This document shows positions 1 through 14,000 of a stretch of DNA of 64,000 bases, piece after piece. Origin of the DNA: Lingula anatina (taxonomy: Eukaryota; Brachiopoda; Lingulata; Lingulida; Lingulidae). Under the pieces are notes generated by a model. The model did no database searches, was not told the origin of the DNA, and saw nothing but the letters and a program-made list of their open reading frames with translations. The position numbers and the translations under genes are program-made. Positions within the stretch are counted from its first letter, which is position 1, and the number at the start of each line of letters is the position of its first letter. The DNA lies in NCBI RefSeq assembly GCF_001039355.2, contig NW_019775810.1:87342-151341 (forward strand). Reading direction: 5' to 3'.

Positions 1-548
1 AAAAAAAAAAAAATCAAATTTACACTGAAATGACTTACAACATTTACCACTAATGTTAACTTTAACATTGCAAATGTATCTAGGCAATTTATAATTTCAC
101 AATGACAAATGTATTCCTCGTAATCCTCAATTTTTTGCCTTTTGATTCGGAGAAATAAACTCACAGTGAAAATGAGCTGGTTTAAGCCTTGGCTAAGCAC
201 TAAAAATGTTTACAAAATGCTTTCTAAAATGGATTGTAAACACGCAAGGCAAAATGTTTTTAATGTTACAAAAGTAGTAAAAAAATCATTTATCATTGAT
301 GACAGAAAATAGTACACATTAAGCAACGCTTTACTCAGACTGAACTTTATACAATTTTGTTATCCACAGAAATTGAACTGGCTACAGACAAGGAGAAAAA
401 ATTTCCATCTTCAAAGTTCTCTGTTTTTAATCTTTTTTATTTTACAAAATCCAAAAACTTGCCAACTTTTCATAAAAAGGTAGAAATCTTCCACAAAACT
501 GACAAAAATACCCGGTCAGGTCTCTGTATCTTGCACTTTCTGCCCAGC
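1..548 (-). other. STAG 3' UTR (probable)
   Basis: This stretch follows the inferred TAA at 549-551 on the minus strand. It is AT-rich, has no open frame that continues STAG, and shows no recognisable gene on either strand. The 66-residue plus-strand frame at 357-557 has no family resemblance. The mRNA may extend past the left edge of the window, because no convincing cleavage site was fixed here. Confidence 0.5.
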
Positions 549-3500
549 TTACATTAAACCAGCTGGGAGATCATCCTGCAAGAAAAACTTCAATATTAAT
601 TTATGTCTCAAATTTGAGCATTTGGATTAAATCAGGTTAATATTCAAGATTGTATTTCCCCTTGGAAAAGTAATTTTTTTTCTCCAGGAGAAAGAAAAAG
701 TTGCATCAAGCAAACTGACCCTTGAAGATAAACAGATTTGGTTTTCAAGATGTCAAGTATTTTAAAGGTACTTTAATAAGATAAAAGAATATTTTCTTTA
801 AATAGTCTCTTCACTGCTGTGTGATCCATTACTGAAAGTTTCTTTAAAAAGTCAGCTAAGATCAGAGACAGAGTTATTTGAACTCCAATATTCCAGTGTC
901 CATCAAATCATCTTCACATGTGATTACCATAGTACAGCTGCTCATGACAGACAACAAAATGTTGGAGTGAAAACAACTTAAATCCTACCTGTAGTTTTCA
1001 AGAAATGACTTTAGCAACAGCTGATATCAAGATAACACAACTGAAGGAATTCTCTGAAAGACCTTTGGGTTTTAAATAAAAAAATTTACAGACTTCTTCA
1101 GCCAAGTTTCTTACCGAACCAGTGTCAAACTGCGGAGATTCTTCCACCATGAGATTGGGGTCTATACGGCTGCGGGAGGCTCGGGTGGGCCTCTGCTGCT
1201 GCTGTGGGGATGGCTGCACGGGGCTGGAGAATGACCCAATACTGGTCTCTTCCTCTATTCTTGACCTGAGTGGAAAATAATGTGTAGTCTTAGGCATTGA
1301 TGATTTACACAAATAAATAATTTTTAAAAAATGGGTAACTACATGATGTGTGTGCGTATATGCATGCCCCCCCCCCCCCCCCCCCGAAGAACAGTGACAG
1401 TAAAACAATGAAAAATTGCAATTCCCCACCCCCCCTTCTATTGTTAAAATTTTCAATCATTCTGTTTTAAACAATACCCCCCCACCCCCCCCACCCCACC
1501 TCCCATTCTGCTTTGCACCCACTGTTTGGGTGGTGATCTAGTAATATCCTGAATGGGAACAAAGCTATTTGGATCGAAATACCTCAATTAGGATCATTGA
1601 TGAGTCAACTGCGTTTGACTTGGCCAAATTTTTGTCAAATGGTCTAGGACTGTTAAAACTCATAAGACTTTGCCGTTACTTAGCTCAGAAAATTTTACTG
1701 AATTAACCATACTGACTTGATATTTTAAAACTTTTTTTCCATTTCATCTTTTTAATTTTTTTTTCCTTGCAAAATTGTGCCCAGTTTTTCATCTCAGTAG
1801 AGTGATAGGCTACTTACTGCTGTATACGTCTGCCGTAGTTGGCAGCATTCTGCCGGGACATCTCCATGTTCTGTCTCTGAGATCCCAGCCATGACGCCTG
1901 GGACATCTGTGACTGGGACATCTGCGACTGGGACATCTGGGACATTTGGATGGACCTGGGGTACAGCGTGACAACCATTTTATCAAAATTTGAATTAATG
2001 TGACATTTACTGTAAGGCTAGACAAAAAGAAGAATAAAACAGTGCAAGCATGTATAAAAATCTGAGATTTGATACTGACATTTTAATGCAACTGAAAATT
2101 AATATAGAATATAATAAAATTTTATAATATAATATTCAACTGATTTTAACTCGCTGTCAACTGAAGACACTTTCACAAAATCTAAACGTTTTCTTATATT
2201 CCAAAACATTCTGGTGCCACTTACAAACCAAACTAAGTATTGAACATGATTTTTAAAAAATTAAGTGTGTATTTCTTCATATACTGACGATGCTTCAAAG
2301 TCTGACATGTCATCTTCTACTCGTCTCCTTTTGACGGCGGTGGAATGCATAGGTGGCTCCCCTAGTGGCCCAGGTGTGGCAGGCTCTTTGCTCAGCCACG
2401 CGTCATTTGTGCTGGCATCTCCACCTTGATATATTGAAATTTTCAGAAAATAATATATTGAATAATATTGACACACATTTTGCACATACTTTATGAGCAA
2501 AGATTACTTTATTATTTATCTTCTCTTTCCTTTGTAAATTCTTCGTTTGTATCATTTTTAAAAATTTTACTGTAATGTATCTACAAGGATTTATACATTA
2601 GCAGAGAACTAATAAAAATAACTTTCCTTTCTTTAATTGTAAATGTTAAAGCAAAACTTTTTTAGTTAAGTTTACTGCACATCTATACCACATACCATCC
2701 ATACCGACAACTTTGCGTTTACGTCCACCTTTGGGTCGACCAATGGTATTCGCCCTGCCAGTGACAGAGGTTTTCTCTTCCGCGTCCTGAATGAGACTGT
2801 TTCTGTACATGAGGAGAGGCTGCCAGTCCTCACTTCTGTTAGCCATCATTCCTTGTTTTAGATGTTTGTCCAGGAAGTTCACCCTGTGCAAAGAAATTCG
2901 ATGTGACACTGAACATTCTAAAGGTAAAACACTACATAAAAAGCTAGAAGAAAAGTACTAAACAGTGGCAGTGATGGATTTTTTTTTTTTTTGTGGAGAG
3001 CATTTTTTACTCTTAAACTTCAAATAGTTTAAGCTAAAATAATATCCAAGTTAATCTGTTATTCATTTAAAATCATTTTTTCAAGTGTACCAATAAATAC
3101 AATAACTTGTCTGAATCTGTTCAATTCATTCTTGAATTTCCTTTAAAAAAGTTACTTTCATTAAAATTTTAATGAATAACAAAAAAACAACATACAAACA
3201 TAAATGACCTAAACACAGATATTCCCTGATGTATAGGTCCAGGTAGGAAATCTAAATTGAAAATATAATCAATATAAAAAAATCTTACACAGCTTTCTTG
3301 TCCTGCCTCATCAGCTTGCTGGTGAACTCGCAGAGGATTTCCAGGAATCCCAGGTTGGGTGGGGCTCCTTTGGGGTCATTGGGGTTCTCTAGGGGGGTCA
3401 AACTAAAGATGATGCCTTCCCTGGATAAATAGACAAAGCAGCTGCTTTTAACATCTGTTTGGTTTTCCAGAGTTAATTTTTTCAGAGAACATACTATGGC

Positions 3501-3917
3501 AAAATGAGGGTAAAATGTTACATTTCCCAATTATCCAACACACCAAACTTTCCCAAAACTTCTAATAAATAAATTGCACTGGTGTTGGGTTTAGATTTCT
3601 GCATTACAATGTGCATTTGATTCACAAGGCCATGCAGAAATGTAATCCAATATAAGGTTAAACTTAAGTTTCTTAGACCAACTAGATTAACTCTTGTATA
3701 TGATAAGAGAGCATTATTGCTATATTTTATGTGTTGTCATGAGATCAGCCACACTGCTTGCAAGGGTGTGTGTATGTTAACTTCAAGAACAAATAAGAGG
3801 TCAAAATTTTCACTGTCACAATGTTCACAACAAAAAAAATCTTTTTTTTTTTCATCTGACAAAAAGTTCATTGTGGATCCAAAAAAAGTGTTACATCTAA
3901 TGGTTTTCAATGGAAAA

Positions 3918-3956
<39 letters not shown>

Positions 3957-6900
3957 AACTTACGTGTGCATGGCAGCCACTGCATCTCTGTTCTTCACTT
4001 GGTCTAGACCAAACGACAGATTAAATCTGCGGGCAAGTTCCTGAAATAAATCAGACATTACACTTACAAAATTAGTAAATTCAAACTTACAATTTATATA
4101 GAAGTTTACAAATAAAGAAAGTACATGTGAAAATGTTTTTACTGATTTTCAACACATTTGTACCTAAATATATTATTTAACTATTATTATCACCAACTTT
4201 ATGGTAAATAACTTATGGGACATAATATTATGGGACTTTTTTACCTTTAAGAAAGATCATGAATTAAAGGTATAGACATTCAATCTCTACAAATTTTTTA
4301 ATTTTTTACCTTCTTTTATACAAAGGACAAAAGTCTTAGCCATGAGGACCTTGTACTTACCTTAATGTTATGGAAACTGTCAGAAGTCCTATCTACAGGC
4401 CCCTGTGCCTGAAGCTCCTTGAAGAGTTGGGTTAAACTACAGTCTTAGCCATGAGGACCTTGTACTCACCTTAATGTTATGAAAACTGTCAGATGTCCTA
4501 TCTACAGGCCCCTGTGCCTGAAGCTCCTTGAAGAGTTGGGTTAAACTACAGGCCAGTGTCTTAGCCGTGAGAACTTTGTTGATCTCTCTGGCTTTACCCA
4601 ACGTTGTCTTGATGATGTCGCCGTAGTCGTTGTAAAACTGAAAAATGGTGCGGAAGTTTAATGAAAATAAAAGAAACTTATCCCTTGGCATATTATTCAG
4701 GTAAAACATTCAGTATACAAGGAGGTGACAAACCTGGTCATGTTTTTACTTTAGATATATCTCAAAATGCTTACAATCCTTAGACATATATCAAAATATA
4801 TCAACCCAAACTGACAAAAACAGAATAAATAAATCTAATACATTCAGTATTAATTATTAATTAAAAAAAACTTTTTTAGCATTAAGTAAAAAATTCTATG
4901 TGCCAGTACTGGCACAATTACCTTCATGTAATGTTTGAACATGTCAGCTGCCATTTTGATTCCTACGACGTTGTACACCACCAATTTGCAGAATGAGGCC
5001 AGGAGGTTTCTGCGAGTGTGCAGCTCTTCAATCTTGACATTTTCATCTGCCTCTTCTGAAAACACAAAATTTCCCAATTTAATCATCTCTCTTTAACAAG
5101 GCAGCAAAGCTGTCAAATGTACAGACAAAAAGCAGGAAATAACTATGCACAAAATAGGCTACTGTCAATTCTGATGCAAAAGTACATTATGTTAAACTGC
5201 AAATTCAACATCAAATTTTAATTATGCTCAACAGGTAATACCAATGTAAGTAAAATGTGTAACAAGCATGAGNCTACACAAATTGAAAAGTTAACATGTC
5301 CTACATAGTGTTACCGATTCAGAAACACAAATTCAACCAATTCAAAATCATTCTAAAACTTTTTAAGCAGCATTTTATGTACTATGATCTCCCCTCAAAG
5401 TTTTCAGTCCTCCCCACTTTTTTTCACCTGACTAAAAGTTCATAGTGGGCCAAAAATAATGTTCCACCTGAGAGTTTCAATCAAAAAAGAAATAAAAAAA
5501 TTTTTAATTAACTGAAAATTTTCAATTAATTGCAAAATTTTTAAAACTCACCGTCTTCATCCTCAACAAACACCTTATCAGAGAGGTATCCACTGAGCTG
5601 TGCCTGCAGGTTTCTGTCAGGCTCGTAGACCAGTGGTTTCATGACAGGGTTGGTGCCCAGCTGACGACTTAGGATCAGGAGGAGGTCACAGATGGTAATA
5701 TAGCTCTGAAATTATTTATTTTCTTTTTATTTAACAATTCTAGGAGTACAGCATATTTTTCAATATATTTTTGTGACCAGTTTAAATGGTGACATAACTC
5801 TGAAAGTTTCATTTATTTTCTCTTGAAAGTCAGTAAAATTATGTGTTAAAATTATTGTTAAAGCAGGTATTATTTAACCAGTAGCAAATCCGAGCTTATT
5901 TTATATAAAATACCTCAAAAGCGAGGGAAAATTAATTGAATGACACTTTTTGCATAAAAACCTTACCTCCTCATTGACCTTTTCTTGCTGATGGTACATC
6001 AGGTCATGCAGCAACTTCATGAAATCACTGACACGTTTCTTCAACTGCTTCATGGCATCCTGAAAGGGGTTGACACATTTTCAGCAAGAAAATTACTAGC
6101 AGTTAAGCAAGCTTTTTAAATTTCAAATTTCATTCACATAAATGAGCAAAGATAAATTCCTAGGGTAACCCCATTTTTCCGAAACATAACATGCACTTCT
6201 TTTGTGTATTAAATCTAGTTTATATTTTATTTAATTACAAATTTTTAAATTTTATTTTAATTAAAAAAAACAGCTTTTATACAACATTTATTTGAAAGTT
6301 ATGAGTACAGACATTACACTTACTTTGTCTGGGTTGTTTTCATCTAATTTCTGCAGACTCCACATCAGGCACACAGAACAACTGGAGATTGCTTTACAGA
6401 CAATCTAGAAGAAAACACAAACATTGATCTTTAAATTCTCATATCAATTGCTGTATTAAATCTGATAAAGAAGAGAACACCACTGCTGATATATAAAAAC
6501 ACAACAATTTCTCTGAACCCAACTTTTTTTTTTTCATTTCTGCATTAGGTAGAATGATGAATGAAAATGAAAAGCTGTTTCTATAGGCCATTGCAAAATC
6601 CTCAAAAAGTTTTTTCACAACGTTATCTTGCTGTATTTTTTGTAGTAATCTTTCATTTTTGGAGGTCAGATTCAACAACAACAAAAAAAGTCATTTTCTT
6701 CATCAAGACTCCGTGAATATCAGCTATGTAATTGTATAATTCCATAACAACAGTAGGTATAAAATCATAGCACTTACTTCTGCGGGAATATTAGGGTTGT
6801 CGTTTCCAGCCTTCACAATCTGGAACAGCAAGTCCCACAGGTTCCATCCCGTCATGTCATGGCAGCTGATGATGTAAAGGAAAAAAATAATTCATTAAAA

Positions 6901-7956
6901 ATAAATAAATAAATCTAAAGTTTATCCTCATTAAAGATATCCATATATCTGAATCCCAGTATGCTCAGTTTATAGGTATTACTTGAATGTTTATCTCTGA
7001 CATGCTAATCCATAACATGTTTATCTCCAATATGCTAAACTTCTGTAAACTAAATGTAACAGATTTTCATCATTAGCCTCTGAATCATTGTCAAGTCATT
7101 GCACTTTATGATAACAATTAAATCCTACAACTTCAAGCATTAGTACACAGCATTTGCTTCACAACCACCTTACAATGAAAGTATGGAATACTATGTCCCA
7201 TCACAAATTCTTTGTATCATCATCTATGATATTCACCTGTAGAAAGCATAGATTCTCTTCAAACCTGCAGCCAAGGAATATTCTTCATCTTCATCTGGTT
7301 CATCACCCTGCAAGAGAAACAGTACATATTTCCGAATAATATCACAGATTCTGGAATTTTCTTTACAAAGGCTTCACTTACAAGCTTTGCATCTTTTTGA
7401 AATAAAAGTTAAATAATAATAATACAAAGCAGATAATTTAAATGAATCAGATAAAGAATTTTAAAATTTCAAATGCCATTTCAAATATAATGTTTTTTTA
7501 AAACAGCATTGCGTGCGTGTGTGCTTGCGTGTGTGTGTGATTCAATTATTTGTACCACCAAAAGACAAACTTAAAAATCGTTTTGATGTTGCATTTAACT
7601 TTATATTTCTACCTGTTGAAAGTAATCTTGATGAGCTCCCTTGAATTTCTCCACCAGAGCGTCTAGCAGGGTGCTCCTGGCTACGTCACACTTCCCGGCT
7701 ATGGCAAACTCTTCACTGCAGAAACACTCCAAAATCTTAGAGCAGTTCTCCAGAACTTCAGAGTCTGTGTGGCGGTCGATGATTTCACGGATGTGGTTCA
7801 ACAACAGGTCCAGACACTGCAGATAAAGAGTATGATTTGATAATAATACGTATTAAAATATGCTTAGAGGAATTCCTCTGAACTTCAAGGAAACTGTAGA
7901 TTTTTGCAATGTCACATATATGGTTAAATAAAGGCAAATTTTATTGTTCATTGGAC

Positions 7957-8004
<48 letters not shown>

Positions 8005-11000
8005 TTCTCCGAAATTTTAGCAATCTTTACTCTATTATCAACTTCACAGTAAAGACCATCCGAAACCATAAAAAGGTGAAGACTTATAAACCTATTTCAA
8101 GCTATTAATTTCCAATTTTTATTGCCTCCATGGCATTCCCCATTTCCAAACTAGTAGATGAAATTTCTCTTTAATTACCTTCTCCTGCCTGCTAGTAGTG
8201 TAGATCTCCAGGTCAAAGTGGAGAGGAATCTGGAGCAGGTTGGCCAGCTTCTCTGCATCAGCACCGTACTGTGGGAGAAAGAAATTCATTTTGAATAATT
8301 TAAACAGAGCTGAAAGTGGGCCTTTTAAAAAAATTTGGAAAATGAAAGTGCTAAAGGCAAGCAGCTTTACATGGGGATTCTGGCAGACATTATTATAAAA
8401 TAAAATGTAAAATATATCTGAACAAAAAGTTAATCTTAAAATTTGTAATATCTCATGCTACCTTTCACTTCAATCAATATAACTTCAACATAGTTAGGAT
8501 AATGCACATCTGCTTTTATTTCATTATATTCATTCTTTTTTTCTCCATAAAAACATAATTTGGAATGTTCTTTTACTAGGTACTCCATAAGAAATGAGAT
8601 CGAGAGAGAGAATGAGAGAGGGAGGGATGAAAACAAATCACTTGGCTGCCATACCTTGGCTAACAGCTGTGGTAGAAACACAATGAAGTGTTCTGTCAGT
8701 TTGGTTCTATCCTCAAGAATCTGTTTGTTCTCTTTAGTGGACAGCTGGAAACAAAATACCATCAAATGAAATACTACAAATCTGACTTTATAAACAGGTT
8801 TATTAACATTGGCAAGCTACAATGACATTTGTGTAAATGCCAAGAAAATTAGTCAGTTTACATTGAAGATTGCACGGAAAATGTACTACAGTACATTTAC
8901 AAACTAAACGACAGAAAAGTAGGTCAAGTTTACAACCAGAAATTTGAAGAAAGCGAAGTGTAGAAGCTCTATTTTTATAAAATCTATTTACTTGATATAA
9001 ATTATTTTTAATTATTTAGTTAGATATAATAAATAATTGTTGACTGAACGATAAATTTGATTTATCCCTTCGCATGTGGACTGGGCTACTTGTACTCTTT
9101 GTATAAAAAATTAGTAACAAAACATTACATGCACTACAGGGAAAGTAAAGGCATATGGGCGGCCAAAAGGGCAAAAATTCATGTCGTCGATTCAGTTATG
9201 TTTCGTCGATTCACTGCCTTCCCATCGATTCAGTTTCAAGTTTAAACGATCCTGTCATAAATTCAACATCTACTTTCGTCAATTCAATTGTCAAACATTT
9301 CTCATCTATCGACGACATGATTTTTTGCCCTTTTGGCCGCCCATAAAGGCACCTACAAGTCATCAGATTCATGTGTTTACATTTTGTCCTTTCACACTGA
9401 AAGGACAGAAAAACTTTGTTGTTTAACTGTTTAATACACAATTGTATTACTTTAAATGATTTGAATGCATTTGTTATATCCAATGTTATGCTCTAAAAGA
9501 AGTGCATAAATTAGGCACTAACTAGGTACAAATATTGATCCGACGATCAATTCAATTCAAAGCCATTAAAAACTGAAACAACACTACCCCTTAGAATTTT
9601 TGATTACATACTCATTAAAAAAATATTGCTATTTTGGCTTTTTAAGTTAAAAAAACTTTTTCGCTATGGCTTAATATATAAGAGACCATTAAAGAAAAAC
9701 GATGACAAGTGCAACCTACCACCATTCCTTTCCTGTAAATATTTCACCATTTTGAACATTTCACACAAAAATACAACATCTAGGATCTAAACCGATAACC
9801 CACTTTTACACATTGAGAGAGGCATCAGATATCTTACAACGGGTAGTCTAATAGTTTTTCTGTAACCCTTTCTGTTTACCTTTTTGTTAGGTCCTCTGCC
9901 CACAGGTGATTCCCCAGTGGCAGCCTGGCGTACGCAGCACACCATTATTTCTATGAGACAACTCTCCTGACGATCATCCAGAGCTGGAAGACAGAACAGA
10001 CTTAGTGTCTGATTTCTATCAGTATCTGATTCCCTTAATGTGTATTAATTTTGTTTTTAGACATTTCTAATTTTTCTGTAACTTTGAGAGTACTGGAACA
10101 TCTTTCACTGTTCATAAATATCCTAGTGCCTAAATATCCTAGTATCTCCTCACCTCTCCCTCAAATCCTATGCCCCCCCCCCCCCCCCCCGAGTACATAT
10201 TATAATATTATAATAATCTAAATATATCATACTCCCTCACCTTCCTCTCCTCTAATTCCCCCCCCCCCAAATACACATAATACTATTTATTTATTAAAAT
10301 ATTTCTCATACTCCCTCACCTTCCTCCTCTCTCCCTGGTTCCTCCAGTAACAGGTNCATACTCCCTCACCTTCCTCCTCTCTCCTCTAATCTCTCTCTCC
10401 TCCCCCCATCTCACCCCGCAGAATACACATAATAATATTTATTTATTAAAATATTTCTCATACTCCCTCACCTTCCTCCCCTCTCCCTGGTTCCTCCAGT
10501 AACAGGTCAGTCATACACTCCCAGTCCTTCATCATCTGATTGACCTCCCACAGGCTGTCTACAAGGTAGGCACCATGTTCATGGAGCTGAAATTTAAATA
10601 AATTAATAGATAATTCCACAACAGGTTGTCCAGAAGATATGTGCCATAGATTATATATGCTACAAGAAATCGCCCACAACACACACATACATTCATACTC
10701 ATATAAAAAGACATACGTAAACACATAAAACATGAACTAAATCTGATTTGGTGAAAAGTGGCCGAACATAACTTTTTTCCTTGGCCACATTAAAATGCAG
10801 TAAACGCATGGTTCAAAATGACAAAAGCTGCTCTTTACCTCACTCTCGATAAAAAACTGCACCAAATCTCGGATCAGTGGGGTATTTTCACTCCTCTTTT
10901 TCCCTCTCTTTGTCTTCAAACTCTTTGTTGCGTCGTCATCGCGCTGGAAGAGCTTCGCATTCAGGAACTCCCCCGCTGCCTGTGCCACAGCACGATGAGA

Positions 11001-14000
11001 GGAATACACCAGCTCGTACACATTCTCGCAGTCTTTGTCTGACAAAACTGACTCATGTGCTCTGAAAAACAAGTTAATAAAAAATTATTTTATGCATGCC
11101 ATAAATAATTTATCTCCTGCCTCTGCAGATTTAAATATTTAATAATAAAGTTTAGGCTTATGTAAATGATTTCAGAAATAAGAAAGACTAAGAATATATC
11201 AACTTCACCATATACAGTAAAACTTACTTTAAAATACTGATGACTAGCCTGACTGCTCCCACTGCCACATCATACTCCTTGTCCAAGGTCATTTCAACAA
11301 TACGATCCTGCAGGGGAAACATATGGGTTGTGTTTCAAAAAGGAACCACACAAAAAGGCACCAATAATTCTCATTATCCATATGATATTTTGGGTTTTAA
11401 AAATGTTTGATGACACCATTATTTTGTGTAAACTTTTGCATCATGTGCTGCAAAGCTTCCCCTCCTCCTCTCATTAATTTGTTAGCCATCACAGATTCCA
11501 TTAATTTCTTTAATTGAATCACCAGAATCCTCCCCCCTTACCACCCTTCCAGTCCCCTCCCAATGTTTCACTTCAACACAAGTTCCCTTACCTTGAACCT
11601 ATTGGTGAACAGCTCCATCTTGTGGGCAAAGGTGTTGGTCTCATACAGAGGCTGCAGTGTCTTAAAACAGTCCGATCGCACTTGACCAACCTGAATATGA
11701 AAACATAACATTACTGACATATTTGAACGAATGACATTTTATTTTTAATATCATTCTAAAACCACAAAGGGTGCAACCTCAAACAAAATATCAATGTGTT
11801 AGTGTTATCTATCTGAAATAATTGTATTGTTGCAACAACAGCACCTTATCATAGAGCGTCCAGCCGACATATTTCAGGTAACTGTCGTCCAGGAACATGT
11901 TGGGATATTTCCTCATCCAGACTCCGATCTCCTGCATGCAGATTGTTCTGATCTCTGGCTGAGTGTCTCTGGAATATGGATATAAAACAGGAATGAAAAA
12001 TAAACACAAATAACGTGTATTCCAAATTTCTATTCGTTATCTGTTTATACATACATAAATATCTGTTTTGTATTTTTACCCCTGCGACCAACAGCGATAA
12101 AAAGTCTTCATCTCTGTTGGTTTCTGATTGTTACTGGACTATACAAACAGTTATTTACAAATTCGGATAAAATTTTCAGGATAGACAGTTATTCAGGGAG
12201 GAAAGAAGCTGTAACAATTTCACCTGAATCCAGGTCTCACAATATTTTCAAAATGATTTTTTTTACCTTTTCCTTGTCAAAAAATCTTTCCTCCTTGAGT
12301 GTCTAGTATTAATTAATATTGTAAAAACTGCTACTTCTCACCTGTATCTGTGTACAAACACTCCCTTGAATATATAGGTCAGCATGTTTCTGATCTCTTC
12401 CTGATTCTCTTCAAGCTGGAATAAACACAGTACATCATTTAAGTTTGATCTGTTCAAAATGCAACTTTCTCATTCTGATTTCTCTGATTCCAAGCTAAAA
12501 ACAATGAAATACCTCATAAAGTTACATTTCTTTAAATCTCAACTAGCGTTCTATAAAGAATTCAACTTGAATTTCTAAAATGAAGAAATAAAATAAAATG
12601 AAATATTTTCATAAAGAAAAAACTTTGACGTAATTAATTCTTCTTCCAACCTTTTGGAAAAACAGGATATGTAACAAACCGCAAACCATGTCTTACCTCT
12701 GTTCTCTTGCTCATCAAGACTTGCAGCCTCTCTGCTGACTGCTTCTGTTTGTTCTTCTGTCGCTCTGTCTCATACTGTTTCTGTGCGTTGTCGAGATTGA
12801 TGCTGAGGTTGAGAGCAACATCCACCAGCGCAGTCATGAGTTTCATAGCTGAAATGTAAAATTATATTGTCAAATTATTTACTGGCCTCTCAATGTCTTA
12901 GTCCCTCAATGGCTGTAAGTCAGACTGTAGGCATTTTAGAAATGTGAAGTTCTTTAGTCAGTAGCTTGGGAAACTGATATTAACTTATAGTTTACCAGCC
13001 AATTTTTTTTCTTTGTCCATTCAAATTAAATAGCTAATAAAACTTTTGGTGGTTTTGATACTAAGTTACTTTGAAAACCTTAATTAGAAAAGAGCATAAA
13101 AAGTGTGAAAAGGAAATGTTTTCCAACTGATTTCTTTTTTATCTGCATTAAAAGAATAAGCTCTGAACCTATTCAAGTCTGCTTTCACTATAATTGTATA
13201 TAATGTAATATCTATTATTTATATAATTGTTATTCTATCAATGTTTTATAATGTTGTAAAAGCAATGCATATATATATATATATATATGAAGTATGGCCT
13301 TAGACTTGTTAACCTTGTGTTAGTCCCCCCAAATAACTCATTATTCAATATTATGAAAAAAAAATATAATCTCAAAAATAAAATAAAATATATCCCTACT
13401 CACATGCCAAGGTGCTGGTATGTCTAAATGCTCTGACCTGAGAGTCAGTGAGGCCAGTGAGGAGAGAGATGAGGTTGTCCATCATGTACTGGTCATATAT
13501 GATGCTGTACTGACACTGTCTGACCAGTACCTGGACAAACTCACAGAAATTGGTCTTAAACTTCTTCCACTGCTGGCCAGTCATGATTAAGGGATAGTCC
13601 CCACTTTCCTGAGTTATGAAATATTTATTTAGCGGTGCCACTATGAAACATCATTATCAAATACAATGCAAATATGAAGGGAGAGTCCCCACTTTCCTGA
13701 GGAATAAAATATTTATCCTTTACCAATATGAAACAACGGGTATTAACGCTAATTATACTAAAAAAATCTCCCTAGTATCAAAATAATAAATAACTACACA
13801 ATAAATAGATAAGCTAATTTACTTATACTAAAGAAAGAAAGAAATTAACATATTATTTCTTTTTGCCAAATCATCATCTAATTGGGAAAATTGTAAAAAG
13901 ATTTTTCAAAATGCTTCTTGGCAAAAACTAAAAAGACAGTCTGTCAAACAATAAGATATATAAATGAATAATTAGTCTGAAATAATAATAATTACCTCAT

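Noticed and set aside
9155-9483. Overlapping frames on both strands around 9155-9483
   Set aside because: They fall in and around the hAT-like MITE in a STAG intron. No protein resemblance.
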